Shown piece after piece: positions 1 to 5,584 of a DNA stretch of 23,149 nt. This DNA is from a virus. Position 1 is the first letter of the stretch. Every line of letters begins with the position of its first letter. The notes below the pieces were generated by a model. It saw nothing but the letters and a program-made list of their open reading frames with translations. It was not told the DNA's origin and ran no database searches. The stretch lies in the IMG/VR virus record IMGVR_UViG_3300033571_007428, positions 1-23,149 of that record; one strand, 5' to 3'. The position numbers were made by a program, and so were the translations under genes.

Positions 1-3
1 TCT

Positions 4-234
4 TCATATTCCTATACTTTTCAATTTTGTATCCCTTATATGGGATTTTATTATGTCATTCACATTAACATCTAATTCCCAACCTGTTGATGTGACTGTG
101 GTTATTACTTTAACTAAATAATAAACAGTTGTTATAAATAACATATTACCTGATGAGTTACAGATAGCCATATTACTTTCAAACCAATAACCCATTTCTT
201 TATACTCTTCTCTCATCTTCTGATTGTTCGTCAT
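4..234 (-). CDS. Small unknown protein after terminase small subunit
   Basis: Unrecognised protein of about 76 residues. It has a hydrophobic stretch (MLFITTVYYLVKVI) in the middle and a polar C-terminus; this could be a buried strand or a weak membrane segment. It ends with TGA just inside the left edge. Three in-frame ATGs are possible: 234, 216 and 195. The one at 195 lies four bases past the stop of the upstream terminase-like gene; the one at 234 would overlap it by 35 bases. It lies where a terminase large subunit might be expected next, but that gene is not in the window. Function unknown; the reading frame is probably real because of its tight coupling, but the start is uncertain. Confidence 0.5.
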   Translation of the reverse strand: MTNNQKMREEYKEMGYWFESNMAICNSSGNMLFITTVYYLVKVITTVTSTGWELDVNVNDIIKSHIRDTKLKSIGI

Positions 235-622
235 CTTTTTCATCTTCTTCTTTTGGGAATAGTGGCATTTCAATCTTATGATTAATTTCTACTTTTTCAG
301 CAGCATATAAACCTTTTAGTTTATTAATCTCTTTTTGAACTTCTAATTTTAACTTACCTTCTCCATTTTCATATATCTCTTCTAATCTTGAAATGGCTTC
401 TTTGAATGAAGCATCTAATTCATCAGCATACATCTCTGTAATCATTTTCTGTGCATCTTTAAGTATCTCATAAGCAGTTGCTCTACTTACTTTAACTTGT
501 TCCATTAAAAACTCTATAATTGAATGAGTTGATTTACCTTTAATTCTCATCATAGCAATCTTAGGAACTAAAAAGCCTCTGTCATACTTTTTACCTTCTG
601 TGTTTATGTTATCTGGGTCCAT
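200..622 (-). CDS. Probable terminase small subunit
   Basis: Likely DNA-recognition subunit of the packaging motor. From the ATG at 622 the protein is 140 residues: a helix-turn-helix around residues 27-57 (KGKSTHSIIEFL...VSRATAYEILKDA), helical segments rich in Lys/Glu at 60-110, a short AAEKVEINHKIEMP segment and a very acidic tail (about 124-137). This order, with an N-terminal HTH, a helical oligomerisation part and a short 'EKVEI' end, is typical of terS proteins. The frame stays open up to a TTG at 697, but an AT-rich element and two copies of an AAAAGGG motif fall in that extension, so ATG 622 is preferred. It follows the primase-like gene on the same strand. The large subunit would be to the left, outside the window. 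It could instead be another small HTH DNA-binding protein. Confidence 0.65.
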   Translation of the reverse strand: MDPDNINTEGKKYDRGFLVPKIAMMRIKGKSTHSIIEFLMEQVKVSRATAYEILKDAQKMITEMYADELDASFKEAISRLEEIYENGEGKLKLEVQKEINKLKGLYAAEKVEINHKIEMPLFPKEEDEKDDEQSEDERRV

Positions 623-649
623 TCTTATTTTGTTATGTTTTTTTGTTTC

Positions 650-671
650 CCTTTTATATATAAATATGTTC
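650..671 (-). promoter_or_regulatory. AT element upstream of terminase small subunit
   Basis: Read on the minus strand this is close to ATATTTATATATAAAAGG. It is one of six similar elements in front of minus-strand genes. It ends 28 bases before the ATG at 622, further than in the other cases, and is flanked on both sides by AAAAGGG(A)RACA motifs (644-655 and 672-683). Promoter or translation-enhancing role is inferred only. Confidence 0.3.
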
Positions 672-686
672 TGTCTCCCTTTTGTC

Positions 687-2069
687 TTAGATGTCAATTG
701 TTTCTATAAACCCATCTATACCATCACTATCACCAAAATCTTCATCTTCAGGTCCTTTTGTATGTCTTTTTGTAACAGAAAATCCTTCCCAAAAGTCTTC
801 TTCTTCTATTACATCTAATTTAATCTCAGGTTCTTTTTCTACTTTCACATCTAATACTTCATTTATGTCTATAAAATCACCTTCTAATGCCATTTTCCAG
901 TTTCTTTTAACTGTTGCTATACTTAAGTTTGTTATTTGACATACTTTCTTCTGTGTAGGTTCTTCATTACTTTTCCATAATAGGTTTCTTGCATCAATTA
1001 TCTGTTGAATTGTTTTATTTCTCTGCTCTGTATTTCTTACTTTTGCTCCCATACTTTGTTTTTCTTTTTTTGTTAAATTACTTTTTTCATTAAAGTGTAT
1101 CCTCTTTATTCTCGGTTTAATTCTAATCTCTCCTGTAGTCTCTATTTCGTTACATAACCAATTTACAAGTTGTTTTAGTCTAAATAAATTCATAGGTGGT
1201 TGTGCTGATGTATTTAGGTAGTATAAATATGAATAAACTTCATTTCTTGTAATTGATGAATTGATATAGTAAAGTCCATTTATTATTCTTGTATATAATT
1301 TATGTTTAAAACCATCTTTGATGACTTTTGGTATTAGGATAGAATAGTAATCCATATTTTCTATTATGTAATCACCATTTATATCTTTATCATAAGTGAT
1401 TTGTGTTTTAATGTTTAAATCTTCTTTAGGTAATAATTCTAAGGTATCATCCAGTGTAATATAACCCACTCTTTTATTGTTTGATTTTTTACTTGAACTT
1501 CCTAAATGGTTTAATAGTGATACCTTATCTATACTGAATGATACCTCATTATTAAATATACATCTATTATCACTTGATATATTCATCTTTCTCGATATAC
1601 CACCAGCATACTTATCAATAATAAAACCATTAGAGATTAAAAGTTCTCTTACATAATTATAAACAGAAATAAAGTTGGTATCATCCAGTTGAAAATTGGT
1701 ATCATCTACCTTAATAAGAAAGTTTATTCCTAAACCACCAACACTTCTTTGTAAAAAAGAAATAGGAAAACTACTTACTAATTTATTTATGGTATCATCC
1801 AGCTCATCTTTGGTATCAAACCCATCTATATCATAAAATAGATAGCCAGATAAACCTATTATATCACTACTTTTTAATCCTGATTGAATAGTATGAGGTG
1901 TTATACAATTTAATTGTGATTTTAATTTATTATAGACTGGTCCTTTCTCAACAGACCTTATCTCATCGATAATTGGTTTTTGTGGATTGTTCTTTACAAG
2001 AAGATACAAATCATACAAGCTAATAGTTTCATTTGAGAATTTAGAAACTGATTTCAATTTACTAAACAT
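687..2069 (-). CDS. VirE-N/BT4734-like primase-family replication protein with C-terminal HTH
   Basis: Probable replication initiator of 460 residues. Residues 72-180 match the pattern of the BT4734-like/VirE N-terminal family, common in Bacteroidota and usually regarded as primase-related: GYLFYDIDGF (D80, D82) in the position of the acidic metal-binding motif, SVGGLGINFLIKV (109-121) in the glycine-rich motif, and IDKYAGGISRKMNISSDNR (151-169) in the conserved D...SR...S region. A helix-turn-helix (about 370-393, KKVCQITNLSIATVKRNW) follows, then an acidic C-terminus. No helicase or Walker motif is present, although family members are often fused to a helicase domain. The histidine expected after the glycine-rich motif is not obvious, so catalysis is uncertain. 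Upstream is an inverted-repeat region and inside the gene are repeated 12-mers, suggesting an initiator next to its origin. The start ATG at 2069 follows an AT element. Confidence 0.65.
   Translation of the reverse strand: MFSKLKSVSKFSNETISLYDLYLLVKNNPQKPIIDEIRSVEKGPVYNKLKSQLNCITPHTIQSGLKSSDIIGLSGYLFYDIDGFDTKDELDDTINKLVSSFPISFLQRSVGGLGINFLIKVDDTNFQLDDTNFISVYNYVRELLISNGFIIDKYAGGISRKMNISSDNRCIFNNEVSFSIDKVSLLNHLGSSSKKSNNKRVGYITLDDTLELLPKEDLNIKTQITYDKDINGDYIIENMDYYSILIPKVIKDGFKHKLYTRIINGLYYINSSITRNEVYSYLYYLNTSAQPPMNLFRLKQLVNWLCNEIETTGEIRIKPRIKRIHFNEKSNLTKKEKQSMGAKVRNTEQRNKTIQQIIDARNLLWKSNEEPTQKKVCQITNLSIATVKRNWKMALEGDFIDINEVLDVKVEKEPEIKLDVIEEEDFWEGFSVTKRHTKGPEDEDFGDSDGIDGFIETIDI
1443..1818. repeat. 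Iteron-like 12-mer repeats inside the primase-like gene
   Basis: GGTATCATCCAG occurs exactly at 1443-1454, 1677-1688 and 1791-1802. GGTATCATCTAC is at 1698-1709 and a shorter GGTATCA at 1812-1818. Two pairs (1677/1698 and 1791/1812) each have a start-to-start distance of 21 bp, about two helical turns. All copies are in frame and encode (L/V)DDT or DT, so protein-level repetition is an alternative explanation. Several replicons keep initiator binding sites inside the initiator gene (phage lambda O is the standard case). Confidence 0.45.
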
Positions 2070-2081
2070 ACTTTTTTATCT

Positions 2082-2098
2082 GGCTTTATATAATAGAC
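2082..2098 (-). promoter_or_regulatory. AT element upstream of primase-like gene
   Basis: On the minus strand this reads CTATTATATAAAGCC, a variant of the recurring ATATTTATATAAAAAG element, ending 13 bases before the ATG at 2069. It overlaps one arm of the inverted repeat 2092-2119, which could serve as an operator. Confidence 0.3.
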
Positions 2099-2119
2099 CT
2101 ATTACCACTTTAGTCTATT
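2092..2119. repeat. Inverted repeat upstream of primase-like gene
   Basis: AATAGAC (2092-2098) and GTCTATT (2113-2119) form perfect 7-bp arms around a 14-base spacer. It overlaps an AT element in front of the primase-like gene, so it could be an operator or part of an origin. No T-run follows on either strand, so it is not a terminator. Confidence 0.5.
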
Positions 2120-2142
2120 ATTCGTCTTTGGCCTTTATTTAG

Positions 2143-2184
2143 ACTGGTGGCCAGCCCTGGGGTAATTAATCCCAGGACACCAGT
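2143..2184. repeat. GC-rich two-part hairpin, candidate origin or structured element
   Basis: Outer arms ACTGGTG (2143-2149) and CACCAGT (2178-2184) enclose inner arms CCTGGG (2156-2161) and CCCAGG (2171-2176). The loop is AT-rich (GTAATTAAT in part). CTGG/CCAG units occur five times, allowing other pairings such as CTGGTGGCCAG. This is a sharp GC-rich island in very AT-rich DNA, lies between two minus-strand genes, and has no T-run on either side. Candidate origin, packaging site or structured RNA. Confidence 0.6.
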
Positions 2185-2203
2185 GTAAGTTTAACTAACT
2201 TAC
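2185..2203. repeat. Short perfect hairpin next to the zinc-finger gene stop
   Basis: GTAAGTT (2185-2191) and AACTTAC (2197-2203) pair perfectly around a 5-base loop (TAACT). It directly abuts the larger hairpin 2143-2184 and lies three bases past the stop of the zinc-finger gene on the minus strand. No T-run follows. Confidence 0.55.
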
Positions 2204-2206
2204 AAA

Positions 2207-2407
2207 TTATATCAAATCTTTAATCATTTGTTTCATTGCCTTAATCAATTCTACCTTCTCCATTTCAACTGCCTTCCATTTCTCTATTTTAGCCTTATGT
2301 CTTCTTCTATAAATCTTTTCTGCTGCCTTACAATTAGGACAACAGAACTTGGCATCTTTTCTTCTACCAATAATTTCATTTTCACAATTTCTGTAAGTGC
2401 AATTCAT
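2207..2407 (-). CDS. Small zinc-finger protein
   Basis: Protein of 66 residues with a metal-binding pattern C3-x4-C8, then C22, C23 and C26 (KFCCPNC), followed by a Lys/Arg-rich helix (KIYRRRHKAKIEKWK) and a helical C-terminus. Small proteins of the form 'C..C....RRKDAKFC...C' are common in Bacteroidota phages and mobile elements and are probably nucleic-acid binding, but their function is not established. It precedes the primase-like gene on the same strand, separated by the hairpin region. The similar motif of the plus-strand protein at 5087-5584 suggests a shared fold. Start is the ATG at 2407. Confidence 0.65.
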   Translation of the reverse strand: MNCTYRNCENEIIGRRKDAKFCCPNCKAAEKIYRRRHKAKIEKWKAVEMEKVELIKAMKQMIKDLI

Positions 2408-2513
2408 AAGTTATATATTAAAAGGGTAACACTCCCTCTATCATTTTATTAAAAAAAATAAAAATGTTTCCCCTTTACAACAAATGGCTTATAAAGAATA
2501 TAATAAATAGGTT
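2408..2513. promoter_or_regulatory. Divergent control region with two AAAAGGG motifs
   Basis: This 106-bp stretch separates the leftward zinc-finger gene from the rightward 54-residue gene, so both promoters should lie here. It holds AAAAGGGTAACA on the plus strand (2420-2431) and TAAAGGGGAAACA on the minus strand (2465-2477), facing each other. TATAAAGAATATAATAAATAGG (2490-2511 region) precedes the plus-strand start. No clear TAnnTTTG Bacteroidota promoter box is seen. Confidence 0.4.
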
Positions 2514-2678
2514 ATGAAAATTATTAGTGATAAGACATCAAGTTCATTTAGAACTGTTATTGTTAGTGAGAAGAGCGATAAGAAAGTTCAGGACTACTTT
2601 TTCAGTAAGTATCCTGGAAAGCGTATCAACATACTAAAAGGAAAGAATGGAAGATTTCAAGTCATTATAAAAGATTAA
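2514..2678 (+). CDS. Small basic protein, 54 residues
   Basis: Open frame from the ATG at 2514 to TAA at 2676-2678. The product starts MKIISDKTSSSFRTVIVSEK and ends NGRFQVIIKD; it is basic, with alternating strand-like segments and a Gly-Lys-rich turn (GKRINILKGKNGR). Function not recognised. Its isolated position between divergent minus-strand genes and the strong intrinsic terminator starting 22 bases after the stop support a real monocistronic unit. The A-rich context before ATG resembles the other plus-strand starts. It could be a small DNA-binding or regulatory protein, but no motif proves this. Confidence 0.65.
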   Translation: MKIISDKTSSSFRTVIVSEKSDKKVQDYFFSKYPGKRINILKGKNGRFQVIIKD

Positions 2679-2699
2679 CCACTAAATCTGCAAAACAAG

Positions 2700-2727
2700 A
2701 AACCCACCAATTTAGGTGGGTTTTTTT
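2700..2727 (+). terminator. Intrinsic terminator after the 54-residue gene
   Basis: AACCCACC (2701-2708) and GGTGGGTT (2715-2722) form an 8-bp stem with a 6-base loop (AATTTA), followed by a run of seven T (2721-2727). On the minus strand it is followed by TTTCTTGTTTT, so it may also act weakly leftward, on the gene ending at 2726. Confidence 0.9.
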
Positions 2728-2887
2728 ATTTGTTATTTTTAATTTTCAAATCAACATAACGAAGCCATTGATGATGACCTAATTCTATTAGGTTTTGTCT
2801 AACTGTATCGATGCCATACTTTTCAATACCAGCCTCAACAACTGCTTTCATAAAAATCATACTGTTTTGTGTTTTGTTAGTTTTCAT
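2726..2887 (-). CDS. Small unknown protein, 53 residues
   Basis: Frame from the ATG at 2887 to TAA at 2726-2728, giving MKTNKTQNSMIFMKAVVEAG... and a basic end (DLKIKNNK). Predicted largely helical (MKAVVEAGIEKYGIDTVRQNLIELGHHQWL). The frame can be extended to a TTG at 2911, adding eight residues; ATG is preferred. The stop overlaps the T-run of the convergent terminator. A leftward terminator lies just upstream (2942-2973), so this gene probably begins a new unit. Function unknown. Confidence 0.5.
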   Translation of the reverse strand: MKTNKTQNSMIFMKAVVEAGIEKYGIDTVRQNLIELGHHQWLRYVDLKIKNNK

Positions 2888-2941
2888 ATCTCTGTGTTTT
2901 TGTATATTCAAATATAAGGACTATTTACTAATCCACCAAAT

Positions 2942-2973
2942 AAAAAACAAAAAAACCCAGAAAAAATCTGGGT
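2942..2973 (-). terminator. Leftward intrinsic terminator isolating the replication cluster
   Basis: Read on the minus strand: ACCCAG, loop ATTTTTT, CTGGGT, then a T-rich run (TTTTTTTGTTTTTT). On the plus strand the stem is followed only by CTTTAAT, so the leftward direction is favoured. No minus-strand gene ends near it; the nearest gene to its right is on the plus strand. It may stop leftward transcription coming from the structural operon through the plus-strand cassette. Confidence 0.65.
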
Positions 2974-3118
2974 CTTTAATGAGCAAAGATAGAACAAGAA
3001 ATCTACCATTATAATTTATATTATCTAAATAACCATTTGTTTATTTTTTAATTAAAAAAGGTATAAAAATGAAAAGGGACTTAAACTTATTTTATATATA
3101 TAATAAAAAATTAGGATA

Positions 3119-3838
3119 ATGATTAAAATAGGAAATGATTTAATTGAAAATACTAGATATGTTGCTTATAAAGATGGTAGAGTATGGAGTAATATATCAA
3201 AAAGGTTTTTAAAACCACAATTAATTGGTGGTAATGTAGGTAGTAAATATCATGCTATTAGAATAAAAGATAAGTTTTACTATGTTCATCATATAATATA
3301 TTGGACATTTAAAGGTAGAATAGAACATGAGATTAATCACAAAGATGGTATTAAAACAAATAATAATATTAATAACCTAGAAGATATTACGAGAAAAAAG
3401 AATATAGAACATGCAGTTAAAAAAGGACTTATTAGAAAAGGTAAAAAGATTAAAAGAGTTTGGAAATGGAAATGGGAATGGCATCGTTATACTTGGGATG
3501 GTAAATATGTTTCAACATATGAAGGAAGTAATTTTATTTTAAATGATATAGGTAAGTCACTTACTTATCTTATTAAAATAAGAAATATAAAAACAATGAA
3601 AACTTTACATGCTGTTAGATTTGAAGGTGGTTTTTTTAATGTAGATAAGATAGGAAAAGGAGTTATTAAACAATTTAAAACAAAAAAAGAATTACACGAA
3701 TGGTGCTTAAAAACAGGAATAAGAGTAAAAGGATTTGATACTAAAAATATGAAGATATATCCTGTTAAATTCTTTTGGAATGACTATTTTGTTAAAGGTG
3801 ATAAATTTAAATTCTCTATGAATGATGAAAGAGTATAA
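3119..3838 (+). CDS. HNH endonuclease, homing-type
   Basis: Protein of 239 residues. N-terminal part (YVAYKDGRVWSNISKRFLKP...YHAIRIKDKFYYVHHIIYW) and the core EINHKDGIKTNNNINNLEDI match phage HNH homing endonucleases: H57/H58 as metal or general-base histidines, N73-H74-x-D76 and N86 of the N-N-L-E motif. After the nuclease comes a tryptophan-rich segment (VWKWKWEWHRYTW, 114-126) and a DGKYVSTYEGSNFI stretch resembling NUMOD-type DNA-binding repeats. A second domain occupies 160-239. It is the first gene of the plus-strand cassette and very AT-rich. No intron or split gene is seen beside it, so it is a free-standing element in an intergenic position. The start ATG at 3119 overlaps the stop of a 16-codon mini-frame (TAATG). 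Confidence 0.85.
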   Translation: MIKIGNDLIENTRYVAYKDGRVWSNISKRFLKPQLIGGNVGSKYHAIRIKDKFYYVHHIIYWTFKGRIEHEINHKDGIKTNNNINNLEDITRKKNIEHAVKKGLIRKGKKIKRVWKWKWEWHRYTWDGKYVSTYEGSNFILNDIGKSLTYLIKIRNIKTMKTLHAVRFEGGFFNVDKIGKGVIKQFKTKKELHEWCLKTGIRVKGFDTKNMKIYPVKFFWNDYFVKGDKFKFSMNDERV

Positions 3839-3910
3839 AAAATCCACCTTTTCAAAAACACATATAAAAATGAGCATATATAAGTATATAACAAAAAATA
3901 AAATTAGATT

Positions 3911-4126
3911 ATGAAGAGCAAAGATTTAGTTAAAAGAGTAAACAAAATTTCACTACTTATGGAGTATCTATCCGATAAGTATAATTCAAATTTTATAACC
4001 AGTGAATTAGCAGAAGAGATTATCAGACATGAAGCATTAAGAAATTGGAATATAGAATTAAATTTTGTTGAGCTAGGTTGGATTATAACAACCTTAAAAA
4101 GTAATTTAAATGATGCAAATTATTAA
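3911..4126 (+). CDS. Small unknown protein, 71 residues
   Basis: Helical, mixed-charge protein (KSKDLVKRVNKISLLMEYLS...). The middle segment FITSELAEEIIRHEALRNWN could be the first helices of a winged-helix-like fold, but this is only an impression. The start at 3911 overlaps the stop of a 14-codon upstream mini-frame (ATGA). The stop overlaps the next gene by 17 bases, so it belongs to one operon with the following nuclease gene. Function not recognised. Confidence 0.65.
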   Translation: MKSKDLVKRVNKISLLMEYLSDKYNSNFITSELAEEIIRHEALRNWNIELNFVELGWIITTLKSNLNDANY

Positions 4127-4427
4127 GATTAAAAAACTTGTAATTGCATTTAATAAAAAAAGCAAGAATGTTTACCACTACTTTAGAGATTGTAAATCAA
4201 TTGATAAATTTGGAACCTATACTATTGAAAGTAAATCCTTTATAAAAGATAATGCTGTATGGGAAACTGATTTTATTAGCCAAGGCAAAGTGGTAGAAAA
4301 CTATCACGAACTCTGGGATATAATATCATCACTTTGTTTATCAAAAGTTCGTGAATTAAAAATTAATGAACTACTAAATGAGCAAAGAGAAGTTTTACAA
4401 AGACCTAAAAGAAGGAGAAATAGGTGA
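4110..4427 (+). CDS. Unknown protein, 105 residues, basic C-terminus
   Basis: Begins with two consecutive ATG codons (4110 and 4113); either could be used. Overlaps the upstream gene by 17 bases and the downstream nuclease by 50 bases. Predicted strands in the first half (IKIKKLVIAFNKKSKNVYHYF, FGTYTIESKSF) and a helix near YHELWDIISSLCLSKVREL, then a strongly basic tail (QRPKRRRNR). No known motif. Tight packing with the PD-(D/E)XK-like gene suggests they act together, but this is inferred from position only. Confidence 0.65.
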   Translation: MMQIIKIKKLVIAFNKKSKNVYHYFRDCKSIDKFGTYTIESKSFIKDNAVWETDFISQGKVVENYHELWDIISSLCLSKVRELKINELLNEQREVLQRPKRRRNR

Positions 4428-4860
4428 AAGAATTGTAGCCGAGTTTCTAAAAACAAAAGGATATGAAATTATTGAATACAATAAAGATATTAAATGGGAT
4501 GTTATGGTTAGAAAGAATGGTGTTTATCAAACATTAGAGATAAAAACAGATAGATGGGAATATTTTAACTGGGTTACTAATAACATGTTTATTGAAACCT
4601 ATTGTAATAACAAACCATCAGGTATATCAGCAACATCAGCAGATTGGTTTATTTATTTCTTTCCAGATTGGGAAATAGCATATAGCATTAAAGTTAAAGA
4701 CCTAAGACAATTGATGAATGAAAGAGGTGATATATTTAGAATTACAAAAAGAGCAGGTGATAATGGTTTAGTTACCGGTAGACTTATTAATAGAAAAGAA
4801 TGGGGTCATCTATTTAAAACTTTTATCATTAAAAGTAATTGGCAATGGACTAAAAAATAA
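4378..4860 (+). CDS. PD-(D/E)XK-type nuclease
   Basis: Protein of 160 residues. The first half has the layout of the PD-(D/E)XK fold: E17 in a first helix (GEIGERIVAEFLKTKGY), D41 in KWDVMVRKNG, and E54-x-K56 in YQTLEIKTDRW. The remaining part has an aromatic-rich region (ADWFIYFFPDWEIAY) and a basic C-terminus. Small enzymes of this fold serve as Holliday-junction resolvases, restriction-like nucleases or recombination nucleases; the specific role cannot be told. The start ATG lies 50 bases inside the preceding gene; it must be near this point because the helix carrying E17 begins at codon 12. Part of the plus-strand cassette. Confidence 0.7.
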   Translation: MSKEKFYKDLKEGEIGERIVAEFLKTKGYEIIEYNKDIKWDVMVRKNGVYQTLEIKTDRWEYFNWVTNNMFIETYCNNKPSGISATSADWFIYFFPDWEIAYSIKVKDLRQLMNERGDIFRITKRAGDNGLVTGRLINRKEWGHLFKTFIIKSNWQWTKK

Positions 4861-4869
4861 AAATTAATT

Positions 4870-5085
4870 ATGAGAAAAAAGAAAAAAGAAGAAGAGGTAG
4901 TTGCAGTTATTGAATTTGTATTTAGTAACAATCGTTTTATTGTTCCATTAGATAATTGGAATAAGGCAATTGAAGAAGGTAGAACAGAAGCAATTATATT
5001 AGGTGATGAGTTGCACTTTTTTACTAAAGAAGACTATAATAAAATAAAATCGGCTGTTTCTTCATTGCCAAAAAAAATAGATTAA
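4870..5085 (+). CDS. Small unknown protein, 71 residues
   Basis: Lysine-rich N-terminus (MRKKKKEEE), then strands (VVAVIEFVFSNNRFIVPL), a short helix (NWNKAIEEGRTEAI), a strand and a C-terminal helix (KEDYNKIKSAVSSL). It begins nine bases past the nuclease stop and ends one base before the next gene, so it is co-transcribed. Function not recognised. Confidence 0.65.
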   Translation: MRKKKKEEEVVAVIEFVFSNNRFIVPLDNWNKAIEEGRTEAIILGDELHFFTKEDYNKIKSAVSSLPKKID

Positions 5086-5086
5086 A

Positions 5087-5584
5087 ATGAAAACTATAAA
5101 AAGAAATTGTCTTTATTGTGATGAAATATTTATACCTACACGAAGAGATAAAATGTGTTGTTCTCACCAATGTTCATCACTTTTTTCTATTAAAAAAAGA
5201 AAAAATAAAATAATTATCAATAAAAAAATAATAGATGGTAAAAAGCAATGTAGAGCATGTCTTAAATTTAAAGATTTATCACTTTTTTATGGTAAAAAAA
5301 TAAAACAAGCCAATTGTATACAATGTTTATCTGTAAAAAGAGCTTCAATTAATTATAATGAAAATCTTTATGATGAAGTTTATAAATTTATTTATAATCT
5401 AAAATTAAAAAATTATTATGCTGATATCATAGATATTTATAAACTTGTAGATATCTATGATAGAATATATCTTACAGATAGTCTACCAAAAATAAATGAT
5501 ATAGAAGCATCTTGTTGTATAATGCTAGATAAAGTAGTTAAGTGGTATAATATTAATAAACTTAATCGAATTAATTCTCATTAA
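5087..5584 (+). CDS. Protein with two zinc-binding motifs
   Basis: Protein of 165 residues with two metal-binding units. The first is C8-x2-C11, then C24/C25 and C29 (RRDKMCCSHQC), like the small zinc-finger protein at 2207-2407. The second is C55-x2-C58 ... C77-x2-C80 (CRAC...LSLFYG...CIQC), which resembles the zinc ribbon found at the N-terminus of phage endonuclease VII/HNH-type proteins; no nuclease motif follows here. The C-terminal half is helical and rich in Tyr, Ile and Asn. Very AT-rich. The last gene of the plus-strand cassette; its end overlaps the convergent gene 5571-5777 by 14 bases. Likely nucleic-acid binding; function unknown. Confidence 0.65.
   Translation: MKTIKRNCLYCDEIFIPTRRDKMCCSHQCSSLFSIKKRKNKIIINKKIIDGKKQCRACLKFKDLSLFYGKKIKQANCIQCLSVKRASINYNENLYDEVYKFIYNLKLKNYYADIIDIYKLVDIYDRIYLTDSLPKINDIEASCCIMLDKVVKWYNINKLNRINSH

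Noticed and set aside
623-697. TTG-initiated 25-residue extension of the terminase small subunit
   Set aside because: The extension contains an AT element and two AAAAGGG motifs; ATG 622 gives a normal terS length.
2070-2206. CRISPR array or tRNA in the hairpin-rich gap
   Set aside because: No evenly spaced direct repeats with unique spacers, no cloverleaf; three distinct inverted repeats only.
2888-2911. TTG-initiated extension of the small protein at 2726-2887
   Set aside because: An ATG eight codons later gives a plausible start; nothing favours TTG.
2981-2993. TATCTTTG on the minus strand, matching the Bacteroidota -7 box
   Set aside because: Initiation would be directly in front of the terminator hairpin, leaving no transcript of use, and no -33 box is at the right distance.
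2910-3008. Minus-strand hydrophobic frame of 33 codons
   Set aside because: It spans the leftward terminator stem and its T-rich run, which explains the Phe-rich translation.
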